Shown here in pieces: positions 51,945 through 62,487 of a DNA stretch of 64,000 nt. Each line of letters opens with the position of its first letter. Position 1 is the stretch's first letter. Below the pieces are notes generated by a model that was not told the origin of the DNA, made no database searches, and saw nothing but the letters and a program-made list of their open reading frames with translations. This DNA is from Lysobacter sp. (GTDB lineage Bacteria; Pseudomonadota; Gammaproteobacteria; Xanthomonadales; Xanthomonadaceae). Made by a program: the position numbers and the translations under genes. The stretch lies in NCBI GenBank assembly GCA_019634715.1, contig JAHCAU010000001.1, forward strand, positions 62,001 through 126,000, read 5' to 3'.

Positions 51945-52541
51945 TCACCCCATCACGCGCGGTTGAATATCGTTCAGCAAGTCACGCATTGCGACATCGT
52001 ATGGCGCTCTTGCCTCTTCGCTGGTCCATGGCTGCTGAAGCGCTTCGAGCCATGTGTAGGCCACCACATCCGCGGCTTCCAGCAATGAAGCGTGGCCCAC
52101 CAGGCGTTCGCGTTCGTCCACCGCCCATAAGGCCATGGTATTCAGCGCATCCAAGGACACGCCGGCGTGGCGCAGCAGCGCGACCACCATGCCTTCCAGG
52201 GATGTCACACGCTGGCGCAGCGATTCCACCTCGCTGTGCTGCGCGGGTCGTATTCGATGGAAGTAATCCCATCGGTAGAACACCTTCCCGCCCGGGGTCG
52301 TTTGCTTCCACGGAGGCGTATCCGTGTGACCGAGCTGCCGGCGCTTGGCGAGCGCGTCCACCGTGATGCCGAGCTTGAAGGCGGCCACCGCAGGACTGAC
52401 CCATTCCAACTTGCCGGCCTCGGCGTCGGCGAGTTCGCGCTCCTGGGCAGGGCTGAGCTTGGGCGACGCGAGCGGATCGGCGCGCGGGCGACCGGGTCGG
52501 ATGGGCAAGCCCAGAATGTTGGGATCTCGCTCCCGCTTCAC
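51945..52541 (-). CDS. DNA-binding protein, paralog of the gene at 52538
   Basis: 198 aa. MerR/AlpA-like winged-helix segment WVSPAVAAFKLGITVDALAK followed by W...FYRWDYF, then a coiled coil and a C-terminal half that ends ALQQPWTSEEARAPYDVAMR. The same ending pattern (AMPW.SEAARAPY) occurs in the upstream gene, so the pair arose by duplication. Perhaps replication or excision control. ATGA overlap with the upstream gene. Confidence 0.55.
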   Translation of the reverse strand: MKRERDPNILGLPIRPGRPRADPLASPKLSPAQERELADAEAGKLEWVSPAVAAFKLGITVDALAKRRQLGHTDTPPWKQTTPGGKVFYRWDYFHRIRPAQHSEVESLRQRVTSLEGMVVALLRHAGVSLDALNTMALWAVDERERLVGHASLLEAADVVAYTWLEALQQPWTSEEARAPYDVAMRDLLNDIQPRVMG

Positions 52542-53311
52542 GAGTTGGGGTCCTCTTTAGCGAACGGACGCGGGCCTTTTCCTTCCGTCGCACCGCTCAA
52601 CCTGTCGTCTAGATCGAGCGCCCGTTGGCGCGTGCGAGCCGCCTCCAGCGCTGTCTCGATGCGTCGAAGCACACCGAGAAACGCATCCACGTAAGGCGCA
52701 CGAGCCGCCTCGCTCACCCAGGGCATGGCGAGTGCCTCTTCCAAGGTCGCTTCCACCAAATCGTCGCCCGCCGCCTGAAAGGTGGCGTCATCCACCGCCC
52801 AAGCGTGTCCCACAAGGCGATCGCCGATGCGAGCCCACGGATGCACGTCGATCAGATCGTCCAGCGAAGCGAAGTTCAGGACGCCCGCTCGCTTGGCCTT
52901 GTCGCGCGCCCGCACGACTAGGTCGTCCGCAGCCTTGCGCTCGATGGCAGCCTGCAGGCGGTCCGCTTCACGGTGAGCTGCCATGGCATCGGTGCGGGCG
53001 CCGCGGGTGAGCACGTCACCCGATCGGGACTGCTGGAACGCTTCGAGGGCGCTCAGCGAGAAACGCATGCGCTGGTTGAGCGCCGTCGTCCCGGGTTTGA
53101 CGGGATTTCGGATGGGCTGCGGTCCAATCCCATCCCTGACCCACGCGAGGAAGGTCTTGTAATGGACTCCCACGTAGTAGGCCGCCGCCTTGGTGCTGAC
53201 CGTGGGCGGGTGGCCCGCCCTTGCGTTGTCGATCTCCCGCTGCCAGCCGGCCTCGTCCGGCGGGGGCGAGGCGGTCAGCGGATCGCGCTGGAGGGAGAAG
53301 GAGCCGTCCAT
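52538..53311 (-). CDS. AlpA/excisionase-like DNA-binding protein
   Basis: 257 aa. HTH: VSTKAAAYYVGVHYKTFLAW, then VRDGIGPQPIRNP and a stretch ending LSALEAFQQSR, the plan of AlpA-type or excisionase-like winged helices. The long helical C-terminus contains EALAMPWVSEAARAPYVDAF, as in its paralog. It lies directly downstream of the integrase (20 bp), the usual place for a recombination directionality factor. Confidence 0.6.
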   Translation of the reverse strand: MDGSFSLQRDPLTASPPPDEAGWQREIDNARAGHPPTVSTKAAAYYVGVHYKTFLAWVRDGIGPQPIRNPVKPGTTALNQRMRFSLSALEAFQQSRSGDVLTRGARTDAMAAHREADRLQAAIERKAADDLVVRARDKAKRAGVLNFASLDDLIDVHPWARIGDRLVGHAWAVDDATFQAAGDDLVEATLEEALAMPWVSEAARAPYVDAFLGVLRRIETALEAARTRQRALDLDDRLSGATEGKGPRPFAKEDPNS

Positions 53312-53331
53312 GGCTCCGAGTGTATCGGCTG

Positions 53332-55047
53332 CTACTTGCGTGCAACAGCGGGCAGGAGCGGCCAGTCCACCGGCTTGAGCTCGTTGTAGAACGACGGCGC
53401 GCTGGACGCCATCAGTTGCTCGACCCGGTGCAGGGCTTCCTGGAGCTCATACCACTCCGGCTCCTGGTAGCGGCGAGACGACTTCGACCCCTCGTCTTCG
53501 TCCTCCGCCCGCGGGGGCAAATGGTTGAACAGCCGGCTGGTGATGCGGTCGGGGATCTGGAGTTTGCCCGCGTAGCGCCCCAGCGTGCGACGCAGATCAT
53601 GCGGCGTGGGTCCGAACTCGACGGGCAATTGCTTGCCCAGCCCTTTCATGATGGCCTTGCTGTCCTTGTAATGGCCTTCCTTCGCCTTCTGGCTTCGGGC
53701 GGGATACACCCAGCGGGCGCGCAAATCGCCGGGGGGGAGTCGGCGTTCGAAGCGGTGCTGGATAAGGCGAACGGAGAACGGGCCCAGGGGCATGTTGTGG
53801 TCGCGCCGGTTCTTGGTCTTGGCGAAGAACACCTGCGGCCCAGGCTTTTTTGTGGTGGGGTTTACGGCGGGCTTGCCCTCGCGCTTCGCCTTCGAGTCCA
53901 TGCCGTCAAGCCACACCCACGACACACTCTGGCGTTGGTCTTCCGGCACGCGGTCATACCACGCCAGTTGCGCCGTTTCGTTGCGCCGGGCACCGAGGAA
54001 AAGAGTCGTCAGCAGGTAGTAAACCCCGCTCTCGTTTTGACCGCGCTGCGCCGAACGTCGGCCCCACAGGTATTCGATCGACTGGCCCAAGGTGTTGTCT
54101 TCCTGACCCAGAGGGTTCCGCACGCGCGCCTTCTGGTAATACTCGTGGAGCTGTTTCCCGTCGCGCATCTTTCCCTCTTCCCACAACACCTGGAAGTCGT
54201 TGCCGACGAGCAACGGCGCCCTGCCCGCGCTCTTCGCCTGACGGGCCTCTTTCTCCAGCACGTAGCGCACCGCGCGAAACGCGGTGGCGAAGGTCTGTTC
54301 TGCAGCGCTCACACCGGCCGCGCGCACCCGCTCACGCATCGCTTCGCTGTGCACCCCGAGCTTGCGAAGCTCGTCATCGGTGAGCTCAACACGCTGGACA
54401 CCCTTCATGTAGAGCTTGGTCGCGTCGTTCAGCCGGTTCGACTGCAGCGCGGCCGACAATCGGGTGGCCGCAAACGCCTTCAACACCTGTTCTTCGTTCA
54501 GATCCTTGATGGCCACATGGCCAAGTCCCACCTCTGGGCGCGCCAATCGAGCCATTGAATTGCGCAGCATCTTCAAGGTGGAGTCGGTCGCCGGACGAGC
54601 CCGGCGCGCGAGCATGTCGTGGTAAAGCTGGATTGCTCCGTTCACCGTCAGCCGGCGGATGCTTTGCGTGGACAAGTCGTCCCGCTGGACCACGCGCGGA
54701 TGCGCGTCCTTCTGCTTTGATTCGACCAGCAACCGGTGCGCCCGCAGGTGGGCGTCTTCCAGGCTGATTTCGCGGGTATCGCCGATGGCGAACCGCATGA
54801 CCCGCCCGTTGATGCGGCGCTGCACCTCGTAGGTGGCCTTGGTCTTCCCCACGTAGACGCCGAAACCACCCGGTGCTCCATCGTTTCCGTCGAGGAAACG
54901 CCACGCCTTCCCTTCGGTATTTGGGACGAGTGTGGCCCACCCTTTGGCCCCAGAAACCACCGGTTGCCCAGTCTCGTCTAGCTTCGCTCGCTGGGTGCTG
55001 CGAAGCTGTCGCAGTTGATCTTGGGTGAACTTCAGTTTGAGCCCCAC
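53332..55047 (-). CDS. Tyrosine recombinase (integrase)
   Basis: 571 aa, longer than most phage integrases. N-terminal arm-binding segment (about 60-115), core-binding domain, then the catalytic domain: GARRNE (first Arg), a Lys in the beta-hairpin, TPHDLRRTLGRYAG (His-x-x-Arg), SRLFNHLP (second His) and RRYQEPEWY (probable nucleophile Tyr). It faces away from mutS with 177 bp between the start codons. That gap has inverted and direct repeats fitting integrase binding. It should catalyse insertion and excision of the island. Confidence 0.9.
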   Translation of the reverse strand: MGLKLKFTQDQLRQLRSTQRAKLDETGQPVVSGAKGWATLVPNTEGKAWRFLDGNDGAPGGFGVYVGKTKATYEVQRRINGRVMRFAIGDTREISLEDAHLRAHRLLVESKQKDAHPRVVQRDDLSTQSIRRLTVNGAIQLYHDMLARRARPATDSTLKMLRNSMARLARPEVGLGHVAIKDLNEEQVLKAFAATRLSAALQSNRLNDATKLYMKGVQRVELTDDELRKLGVHSEAMRERVRAAGVSAAEQTFATAFRAVRYVLEKEARQAKSAGRAPLLVGNDFQVLWEEGKMRDGKQLHEYYQKARVRNPLGQEDNTLGQSIEYLWGRRSAQRGQNESGVYYLLTTLFLGARRNETAQLAWYDRVPEDQRQSVSWVWLDGMDSKAKREGKPAVNPTTKKPGPQVFFAKTKNRRDHNMPLGPFSVRLIQHRFERRLPPGDLRARWVYPARSQKAKEGHYKDSKAIMKGLGKQLPVEFGPTPHDLRRTLGRYAGKLQIPDRITSRLFNHLPPRAEDEDEGSKSSRRYQEPEWYELQEALHRVEQLMASSAPSFYNELKPVDWPLLPAVARK

Positions 55048-55096
55048 CGCGACGCCCTCCGCATTTGGTCGCGCGCCCCTGTGCTTGACGGGCCGC

Positions 55097-55160
55097 TGTA
55101 GCCAAATTCTGCCACGGTTGGGGGGTATGCAGCAATTTGGCTACACTGCGGCTACAAATT
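55097..55160. repeat. Inverted and direct repeats between integrase and mutS, possible attachment-site arms
   Basis: TGTAGCCAAATT (55097-55108) and its inverted copy AATTTGGCTACA (55134-55145), plus GGCTACA again at 55150-55156 running into AATT. Three copies of a TGTAGCC-type word in 64 bp fit integrase arm sites or an int operator. The core site itself cannot be fixed without the other end of the island. Confidence 0.5.
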
Positions 55161-55224
55161 CGGTTCACAAACACTCCCATCGACTCCCAATCGCTCTCAT
55201 TTACGCTCTTAGAATTTGCTATAA

Positions 55225-57834
55225 ATGACTGAATCAACTGATAAATCGAGCAGCACCAAGGCCGGAGCCGAACACACGCCCCTGATGCGACAGTTCTTCG
55301 CCGCCAAGGCGGAGCATCCGGACGTGCTGCTGTTCTTCCGGATGGGCGACTTCTACGAGCTGTTCTACGACGACGCCCGCAAGGCGGCGCGGCTGCTCGA
55401 CATCACCCTGACCCAGCGCGGAAATTCGGCCGGACAACCCATCCCGATGGCCGGCGTGCCGGTGCATGCCTGCGAGGGCTACCTGGCGCGGCTGGTGGCG
55501 CTGGGCGAGTCGGTGGCGATCTGCGAACAGATCGGCGACCCGGCGCTGGCGAAGGGACTGGTCGAACGCAAGGTCGTCCGTGTCGTCACCCCGGGCACGG
55601 TCACCGACGAGGCCCTCCTGCAGGACCGCCGCGACACCCTGCTGATGGCGGTCGCCCGCGGACGCAGCGGCTACGGCCTGGCCTGGGCGGACCTGGCCGG
55701 CGGCCGTTTCCTGGTCAACGAGGTAGCGAACGACGACCAGCTCGAAGCCGAACTGGCCCGGCTCGATCCCGCCGAACTGCTCGTCCCCGACGAGGAAGGC
55801 TGGCCGGCCGCGCTCGCCGCACGCGGCGGCATCCGCCGGCGCGCGCCCTGGCTGTTCGATGCCGACAGCGGCCGCCGCCAATTGCTGCAGTTCTTCAACC
55901 TGCACGACCTCACCGGCTTCGGCATCGAGGGCCGCACGCTCGCCATCGCCGCCGCTGGCGCTTTGCTCGGCTACGTCGAGGAAACCCAGAAGCAGCGCCT
56001 GCCGCACCTGACCGCGATCCGCATCGAGACCAGCGACGGCGCGATCGCGATGAACGCGGCGACGCGCCGCCACCTCGAACTGGACACCCGCGTCGACGGC
56101 GACACCCGCCACACCCTGCTCGGCGTGCTCGACACCACCGTGACCCCGATGGGCGGACGCCTGCTGCGCCGCTGGCTGCACCGGCCGCTGCGCGACCGCC
56201 AGGTGGTGACGCAGCGTCACGACGCCGTCGAACGCCTGATCGACGCGCGTGCCGATGGCGATGTGCGCGAGGCCTTCCGCGGCCTCGGCGACATCGAACG
56301 CATCCTCTCGCGCGTGGCCCTGCGCAGCGCGCGCCCGCGCGACCTGTCGACCCTGCGCGACGCGCTGCTGCTGCTGCCCAGGGTGCGCGCGGCGCTGGAC
56401 GGCATCGATTCGCCGCGCCTGCTCGCGCTGTGCGCCGAACTGGGCGAACACGACGCGCAGGCGGCGTGGATGGCGCGCGCGATCGTGCCGCAGCCGCCGC
56501 TGCTGGCCCGCGACGGCGGCGTGATCGCCGAAGGTTTCGATGCCGAACTCGACGAATTGCGCCAGCTCAGCACGAACGCGGACCAGTTCCTGATCGACCT
56601 CGAAGCGCGCGAACGCGCCAGCAGCGGCATCCCGACGCTCAAGGTCGGCTACAACCGCGTGCACGGCTACTACATCGAGATCAGCAAGGGCCAGGCCGAC
56701 AAGGCGCCGGTGCACTACACCCGCCGGCAGACGCTGACCGGCGCCGAGCGCTACATCACCGAAGAGCTGAAGCAGTTCGAGGACAAGGTGCTGTCGGCGC
56801 GCGAGCGCGCGCTGTCGCGCGAGAAGCTGCTGTACGAACAGATCCTCGACGAACTCAACCGCGACCTCGAACCGCTCAAGCGCGCCGCCGCCGCGTTGAG
56901 CGAACTGGACGTGCTGGCCTGCCTCGCAGAGCGCGCGCGCGAACTGGACTGGTCGCGGCCGGCCCTCGTCGACCACGCCGCGATCCGCATCGAACGCGGC
57001 CGCCACCCGGTGGTGGAAGCGGTGCGCGACGACCCGTTCGAACCCAACGACCTGGTCCTCGACGGCGACGACGGCGAAACGTCCCGCCGCATGCTGGTCA
57101 TCACCGGTCCGAACATGGGCGGCAAGTCGACCTACATGCGCCAGAACGCGCTGATCGTGCTGCTCGCGCACATCGGCAGCTTCGTGCCGGCGTCGAAGGC
57201 GGAGCTCGGCCCGATCGATCGCATCCTCACCCGCATCGGCGCCGGCGACGACCTCGCGCGCGGGCAGTCGACCTTCATGGTCGAGATGAGCGAGACCAGC
57301 TACATCCTCCACCACGCCACGTCGCAGTCGCTGGTGCTGATGGACGAGATCGGACGCGGCACCTCCACCTACGACGGCCTCGCGCTCGCCGAAGCCTGCG
57401 CGAAGCACCTGGCGAACGCGAACCGCTGCTACACCCTGTTCGCCACGCATTACTTCGAACTCACCGCGCTGGCGCAGCCGGGCAGCGGCATCGCCAACGT
57501 GCACCTCGATGCCGTCGAGCATGCCGACACGCTCGTCTTCATGCATGCGGTGAAGGACGGCCCCGCCGACCGCAGCTTCGGCCTGCAGGTCGCGGCGCTG
57601 GCCGGCCTGCCGAAGTCGGTGGTGCGCGAAGCGCGCGGGCGACTGGCCGAACTGGAACAGCGCCGCAGCGACCCCGCACCGGTGCTCAGCGCGCAGGCGC
57701 TGGACGCCCCGCAGCAGTTCGGCCTGTTCACGCCCTCGTCCGCCGCGCTCGACGCCCTGTCCGCGATCGACCCGGACGAACTCACGCCCAAGCAGGCGCT
57801 GGAGGCGCTGTACCGGTTGAAGGCGCTGGAGTGA
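55225..57834 (+). CDS. mutS: DNA mismatch repair protein MutS
   Basis: 869 aa, full length. Domain I begins [20 protein letters not shown] with the mismatch-contacting Phe-x-Glu in GDFYELF (about residue 40). Core and clamp follow, and the ATPase has [14 protein letters not shown] (about 627) and [20 protein letters not shown]. The first ~12 codons are AT-rich and no Shine-Dalgarno site precedes the ATG, unlike the GC-rich rest, so the island's right end may reach into the 5' leader or first codons. Confidence 0.97.
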   Translation: MTESTDKSSSTKAGAEHTPLMRQFFAAKAEHPDVLLFFRMGDFYELFYDDARKAARLLDITLTQRGNSAGQPIPMAGVPVHACEGYLARLVALGESVAICEQIGDPALAKGLVERKVVRVVTPGTVTDEALLQDRRDTLLMAVARGRSGYGLAWADLAGGRFLVNEVANDDQLEAELARLDPAELLVPDEEGWPAALAARGGIRRRAPWLFDADSGRRQLLQFFNLHDLTGFGIEGRTLAIAAAGALLGYVEETQKQRLPHLTAIRIETSDGAIAMNAATRRHLELDTRVDGDTRHTLLGVLDTTVTPMGGRLLRRWLHRPLRDRQVVTQRHDAVERLIDARADGDVREAFRGLGDIERILSRVALRSARPRDLSTLRDALLLLPRVRAALDGIDSPRLLALCAELGEHDAQAAWMARAIVPQPPLLARDGGVIAEGFDAELDELRQLSTNADQFLIDLEARERASSGIPTLKVGYNRVHGYYIEISKGQADKAPVHYTRRQTLTGAERYITEELKQFEDKVLSARERALSREKLLYEQILDELNRDLEPLKRAAAALSELDVLACLAERARELDWSRPALVDHAAIRIERGRHPVVEAVRDDPFEPNDLVLDGDDGETSRRMLVITGPNMGGKSTYMRQNALIVLLAHIGSFVPASKAELGPIDRILTRIGAGDDLARGQSTFMVEMSETSYILHHATSQSLVLMDEIGRGTSTYDGLALAEACAKHLANANRCYTLFATHYFELTALAQPGSGIANVHLDAVEHADTLVFMHAVKDGPADRSFGLQVAALAGLPKSVVREARGRLAELEQRRSDPAPVLSAQALDAPQQFGLFTPSSAALDALSAIDPDELTPKQALEALYRLKALE

Positions 57835-57954
57835 TCGCACGGATGAAGATCACGTGAGCTCGACAGGACGCGGGCTCGCTCGATCCGTCGGTCGCGCGGC
57901 CGCGCCGGACTACACTGACGGCCGCAGCACCGCCCGCCACATGGATCCTGACGC

Positions 57955-60900
57955 GTGTCCCCTGCCCTGCTGACCCTCGCACTCTTCCTCTTCGGCCTGT
58001 TCATCGGCATCGGACTGACCCTCTGGCTGCGCCGCCCCGGTGCGCCGGTGGCGCCTGCGGCGATCCGCAATGCACCGGATCCCGTCACTGCCGAGGTCGC
58101 GCGCGTCGACGCGAACGCCGACGACGCAGGCCAGGTCGATGCCGTCGCCACGCATCCCGCCAACGAACCCGATCCGGCGGAAGCCGCGCCGCCGGCCGTC
58201 GAACTGCCGGCCGACCACCTGTACCGCCTGCGCCGCGAGATCGAGCAGCAGGACGACGATATCCACCGTCCCGAGGACATGCGCCGGCTGGCGCAGTTCC
58301 GCGAAGGCGTGGCGTTGCTCGCCGGCCCGGCGTTCGCGCCGAAGGAGCTGTTCGAGATGCTCGAAGGCGACGTGTACGTGCTGGCGAGCATGGTCTACGC
58401 CGCACTGCGCGAGCGCAGCGATGTCGACCCGGCCGAGGCGCTGTCGGCCAGCCGCGGCGCCGGCCGCTACCCGGCCTGGTTCATGCTCGACTACCTGCAG
58501 TCCCGCCCCGACGCGTCCGCGCTGCCCGCGTTCCTGCGCCACGTGCGCCAATGGTGGTGGGACATGCCGATGCTGCGCCAGCGCATGCGCGAGTACCTGC
58601 AGTGGGCCGAACCGCAGGCGCCCGAGCCGGGCACGCTGATGCTGGACGGACTCGAAGACCACGAGATCGCGCAGCTCATCGAAGGCCTGCAGTCGCTGCA
58701 GTCGCCGCTGCTGGCGCCCTACGTCGCGCAGGCGCAGGCCGAGCAGGCGCGTCGCCGCGAACGCCAGACCCTCGGCGGCGTCGGCCGGCTGTGGGCGCCC
58801 GTGCCCGGCGGCGAGCGCGAGGGCATCGTCGTCCACGCCGAACTCGACGAACAGGTCGAACGCCTGCACGGCATGCTGCAGGCGACGCCGCCGGTGTCGA
58901 TCCTGGTGTCCGGCGAATCGGGCACCGGCAAGTCCATCCTGGTCGAACGGTTGTTCGAGCGCCTGCACGCCGAGGGCTGGCTGCTGTTCGAAGCCTCCGC
59001 CGCCGAAGTGCTGTCCGGCCAGAAATACATCGGCGAACTCGAGGAGCGCGTACGCGAACTGCTCGCCACGCTCGATCGCCCCAACGCGCTGTGGCGGGTG
59101 CAGGATTTCCACGACCTGCTGCAGAAGGGCAGCCACAGCCAGGACCCGCGCGGCATCCTCGACATGCTGCTGCCGGCGATGGAACGCGGCCGCCTGCGCC
59201 TGATCGGCGAACTGCAGCCGGCGCAGCTGGCGCAACTGCTGATCGCGCGCCCCGCGCTGCGCCATGTCGCCAAGACCGTGCAACTGCTGCCGCTGCCCAC
59301 CGAAGCCCTGCGCGACCTGCTCGAACGCTGGCGCGAAGCGCGCGGCGCGATGATTGGCCTGCCGGTGGCCGACGCGCGCACGCTGGCCGAAGCGCCGCGC
59401 ATGGCCGCGCAGTATTTCCCCGACCAGCACGAACCCGGCCGCACCCTGCGCCTGCTCGACGAATCCCTGCGCGCGGCGCTCGAAGCCAAACCGCGCGAAC
59501 TGCCGCTGACGCCCGACGCGCTGCTGCAGACCATCGCACGTCGCAGCGGCCTGCCGCTGGACGTGATCGACGACCGCAAGAGCCTCGATCTCGACGTCCT
59601 GCGCGCCTTCTTCCGCAAGCGCGTGATCGGCCAGGACGATGCGATCGAATGCCTGGTCGACCGCATCGCCATGCTCAAGGCCGGTCTGGTCGACGCCTCG
59701 CGCCCGGTCGGCGTGTTCCTGTTCGCCGGCCCCACCGGCACCGGCAAGACCGAACTGGCCAAGGCCCTGGGCGAACTGCTGTTCGGCAGCAGCGAACGCC
59801 TGCTGCGCCTGGACATGAGCGAGTACCAGTCCGACGACAGCGCCTGGCGGCTCACCGACGTGGCCCGCGACGGCAGCGCGCGCTCGCTGGTCGCGCGCAT
59901 CCGCGAGCAGCCCTTTTCGGTGGTGCTGCTCGACGAATTCGAGAAGGCGCACCCGAAGGTGTGGGACCTGTTCCTGCAGGTGTTCGACGATGGCCGCCTC
60001 GGCGACCGCAACGGCAACGTCGCCGATTTCCGCCACAGCATCATCATCCTCACCAGCAACGTCGGTTCGACGCTCGGCCGCAGCGCCGGCCCCGGCTTCA
60101 CCTCGGTGGCCGGCGGCTATTCGCGCGGCGTGGTCGAGAAGGCGCTGTTCGAGACCTTCCGCCGCGAATTCCTCAACCGCCTCGACCGCATCGTGCTGTT
60201 CAACCCGCTCGACCGCGGCCTGATGCGCGAGATCCTGCACAAGGAACTGCAGCGCGCCATGGGCCGTCGCGGCCTGCGCAACCGGGACTGGGCCGTCGAA
60301 TGGGAACCGTCGGCGATCGAATTCCTGCTCGACCGCGGCTTCACGCCCGACCTCGGCGCGCGCCCGCTGCGCCGCGCCATCGAACAGCACCTGCTCGCGC
60401 CGCTGGCGCGCAGCATCGTCGAGCACCGCACGCCGCAGGGCGACCAGTTCCTGTTCGTGCGCAGCGCCGGCGAACGCCTGGAAGTGGAATTTATCGATCC
60501 GAACGCACCCGCGGCGCATACGCCCGCCGCCGCGACGGTCAACGGCGACCTGCGCGCGCTGGTGCGCACCCCCGACCTGTCGCAGGCCGGCATCGCGGCC
60601 CTGCATGCCGCGCTCGACGCCCTGCTCGGCCGCCTCGCTGACGACGACTGGCGCGACGGCCGCGACGCCGACTTCGCCGCGATGAACGCCCGCGACTTCT
60701 GGACGCAGCCGGAACGCTTCGAAGTGCTCGACCGCATCGAGCGCCGCAACCGCATCGAAAGCGCGCTCGACGGCCTGCAGCGACTCGATGAACGACTCGT
60801 GCGCGACGGCGGCAACGCCGCCTTCGTCGCCCGCACCGCGCAGACGCTGTGGCTGACCGGCCTGGCCATCGACGCCCTCGCCGAACGCCGCCCGCAGGAC

Positions 60901-61374
60901 GCGCTGCTCGCCCTGTCCGCCAGCGACGCCGAACTGCGCCGCGACCCCGCGCGCACCCGCCTGTGGTGGCAGCAACTGCTCGCGATGTACATGGCCTGGG
61001 CCGAACGCCGCAACATGCGCATCGACGTGCTCGAACAGGACGCCGACGCCTGCCGTGCCCGTCTCGCCGTCAGCGGCTTCGGCGCCCACGACCTGCTGCA
61101 GCCCGAACACGGCCTGCACGTCTTCGAATACCCGCACGGCAGCGATCACGACAGCGACGACGCCCCGCGCCGCTCCACCCTCGCCATCCGCATCGCCCCC
61201 GACCTCCCCGGCCGCACCCGCATCGACCCGCTCAAGGCCGATGACGACCTGCGCATCTGCCGCCGCTATCGCGCAGAGCCCTCGCCGCTCGTCCGCGACA
61301 GCGTACGCGGCTGGCGCACCGGGCGGCTGGATCGGGTGCTGGGTGGTGAGTTCGATGTGATCGTGGGGGAGTGA
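57955..61374 (+). CDS. Membrane-anchored ClpA/B-like AAA+ ATPase
   Basis: 1139 aa from a GTG at 57955. Residues 1-24 form one membrane helix (LLTLALFLFGLFIGIGL), followed by an Ala/Pro-rich linker. First AAA+ module with GESGTGKS (about 319) and a substrate loop GQKYIGELEERV. Second module with GPTGTGKT (about 591), LLDEFEKAHPKVWDLFLQVF and ILTSNVGST, as in ClpA/ClpB. A long C-terminal region of unknown role. Likely unfolds or remodels proteins at the inner membrane. Follows mutS by 120 bp. Confidence 0.85.
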   Translation: MSPALLTLALFLFGLFIGIGLTLWLRRPGAPVAPAAIRNAPDPVTAEVARVDANADDAGQVDAVATHPANEPDPAEAAPPAVELPADHLYRLRREIEQQDDDIHRPEDMRRLAQFREGVALLAGPAFAPKELFEMLEGDVYVLASMVYAALRERSDVDPAEALSASRGAGRYPAWFMLDYLQSRPDASALPAFLRHVRQWWWDMPMLRQRMREYLQWAEPQAPEPGTLMLDGLEDHEIAQLIEGLQSLQSPLLAPYVAQAQAEQARRRERQTLGGVGRLWAPVPGGEREGIVVHAELDEQVERLHGMLQATPPVSILVSGESGTGKSILVERLFERLHAEGWLLFEASAAEVLSGQKYIGELEERVRELLATLDRPNALWRVQDFHDLLQKGSHSQDPRGILDMLLPAMERGRLRLIGELQPAQLAQLLIARPALRHVAKTVQLLPLPTEALRDLLERWREARGAMIGLPVADARTLAEAPRMAAQYFPDQHEPGRTLRLLDESLRAALEAKPRELPLTPDALLQTIARRSGLPLDVIDDRKSLDLDVLRAFFRKRVIGQDDAIECLVDRIAMLKAGLVDASRPVGVFLFAGPTGTGKTELAKALGELLFGSSERLLRLDMSEYQSDDSAWRLTDVARDGSARSLVARIREQPFSVVLLDEFEKAHPKVWDLFLQVFDDGRLGDRNGNVADFRHSIIILTSNVGSTLGRSAGPGFTSVAGGYSRGVVEKALFETFRREFLNRLDRIVLFNPLDRGLMREILHKELQRAMGRRGLRNRDWAVEWEPSAIEFLLDRGFTPDLGARPLRRAIEQHLLAPLARSIVEHRTPQGDQFLFVRSAGERLEVEFIDPNAPAAHTPAAATVNGDLRALVRTPDLSQAGIAALHAALDALLGRLADDDWRDGRDADFAAMNARDFWTQPERFEVLDRIERRNRIESALDGLQRLDERLVRDGGNAAFVARTAQTLWLTGLAIDALAERRPQDALLALSASDAELRRDPARTRLWWQQLLAMYMAWAERRNMRIDVLEQDADACRARLAVSGFGAHDLLQPEHGLHVFEYPHGSDHDSDDAPRRSTLAIRIAPDLPGRTRIDPLKADDDLRICRRYRAEPSPLVRDSVRGWRTGRLDRVLGGEFDVIVGE

Positions 61375-61503
61375 CGGGGTGCGATTCGCGGGCAGGGTGT
61401 TCATCACTCAGCGATGATTGATCGAGGAATTCGCTGGATCGATGGCTCTCTAGGAACTGCCAATCCGGGAGACCGCGCGAAGGCCGGATATCGGAAGACG
61501 TCT

Positions 61504-61875
61504 TCAGGCATCTTTCGAGCGAAAGACATCCGCGAGCCGACCACCCTCGCGCAAAGCCATTTCCCGAGGCGTCTCCTCAAACTCCGACACGATATCCGGC
61601 GACGCTCCGGCTGCCAGCAAGGCCCCGGCAAGTTCAGGCATGTCCCGGCGAACCGCGACGTGCAGGGGCGTTTCGCCCATATCTCCGATTGCGTTCGGAT
61701 CCGCGCCTGCCGCGATCAGCAGCCTTGCGGCCGCCTCGTCCTTGCGCCACGCGAAGACATGCAAAGGGGTGTCGCCATCGGAAGATCTGGTGTCGAGCCG
61801 TATCTCACGAGGCGCATCGTCACCCGGGAACATGACGAAGGCGATCGATGCGAGTGCTTCTTCGAGCGTCCTCAT
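61504..61875 (-). CDS. Ankyrin-repeat protein
   Basis: 123 aa with about two and a half ankyrin repeats: TPLHVFAWRKDEAAARLLIA, TPLHVAVRRDMPELAGALLA and a partial third. No signal peptide. Its start shares a base with the stop of the secreted-protein gene, so they form an operon. Confidence 0.8.
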   Translation of the reverse strand: MRTLEEALASIAFVMFPGDDAPREIRLDTRSSDGDTPLHVFAWRKDEAAARLLIAAGADPNAIGDMGETPLHVAVRRDMPELAGALLAAGASPDIVSEFEETPREMALREGGRLADVFRSKDA

Positions 61876-62258
61876 CAGGGCGCGTCGTAGACGATGATGT
61901 CGTAATCCTGTCGCGGCAAACCGGGCACTTTCAGGCTGAAATCATGGCGACAGAGACAGGCGGCAAGCTCGCCGCTCGGCGAAGCGTAGGTGGTTCGGAC
62001 AAAAAGCCTTCTGCCGATTCTCTGCACGGCGACGGACTGTCGAGCCAGGCCACAGGTCTTGGCTTCGGACACCTCGACGAACAATGCGCCGTCCGTCCAT
62101 GTGGAACTGACACGCCTTTTGCCATCAATCTGATCATCACAACTGGGTTTTGAACTCACGGCCACACCCTCAATCGCGAACGGGCTGAACGTGAAGTACA
62201 CGAGCGGTAACAGCGCTGTCGTTCCCAATGCAAGCAGAAAAAGGAGAAATCGCTTCAC
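61875..62258 (-). CDS. Small exported protein
   Basis: 127 aa. N-terminal hydrophobic signal/anchor MKRFLLFLLALGTTALLPLV. The mature part has four cysteines (SCDD, TCGL, CLC) that could form disulfides, and ends DYDIIVYDAP. No family recognised. Co-transcribed with the ankyrin gene. Confidence 0.65.
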   Translation of the reverse strand: MKRFLLFLLALGTTALLPLVYFTFSPFAIEGVAVSSKPSCDDQIDGKRRVSSTWTDGALFVEVSEAKTCGLARQSVAVQRIGRRLFVRTTYASPSGELAACLCRHDFSLKVPGLPRQDYDIIVYDAP

Positions 62259-62487
62259 GGCGCGCGTCCCGGTACATGAATCACACCATGCCGGTAGCCG
62301 GCATCGGCTTGGAGGTTGAAATGGGCGCCTTGCTGCCAGCGCCCCTCCCGGATGCTACTACCGCAACAAGCGATGCTGCAAAGCTCGACCGCACTTCTGG
62401 AAGGGCCTGATGCAGTGCCAGGCAGGCCGGGGGCCATGCTACCTGTTCGTGCGTCATCTGCGCTCCGCCTTACGGAAGTAGACACGG

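Noticed and set aside
53000..55225. tRNA gene as integration target next to the integrase
   Set aside because: No cloverleaf-like sequence seen between the integrase and mutS.
55234..57840. 868-codon open frame on the minus strand opposite mutS
   Set aside because: Shadow frame caused by high GC and codon bias of mutS; low-complexity Arg/Gly/Val/Gln-rich product with no motif.
57910..61407. 1165-codon open frame opposite the Clp-like ATPase
   Set aside because: Shadow frame; the plus-strand product has clear AAA+ motifs, the minus-strand one has none.
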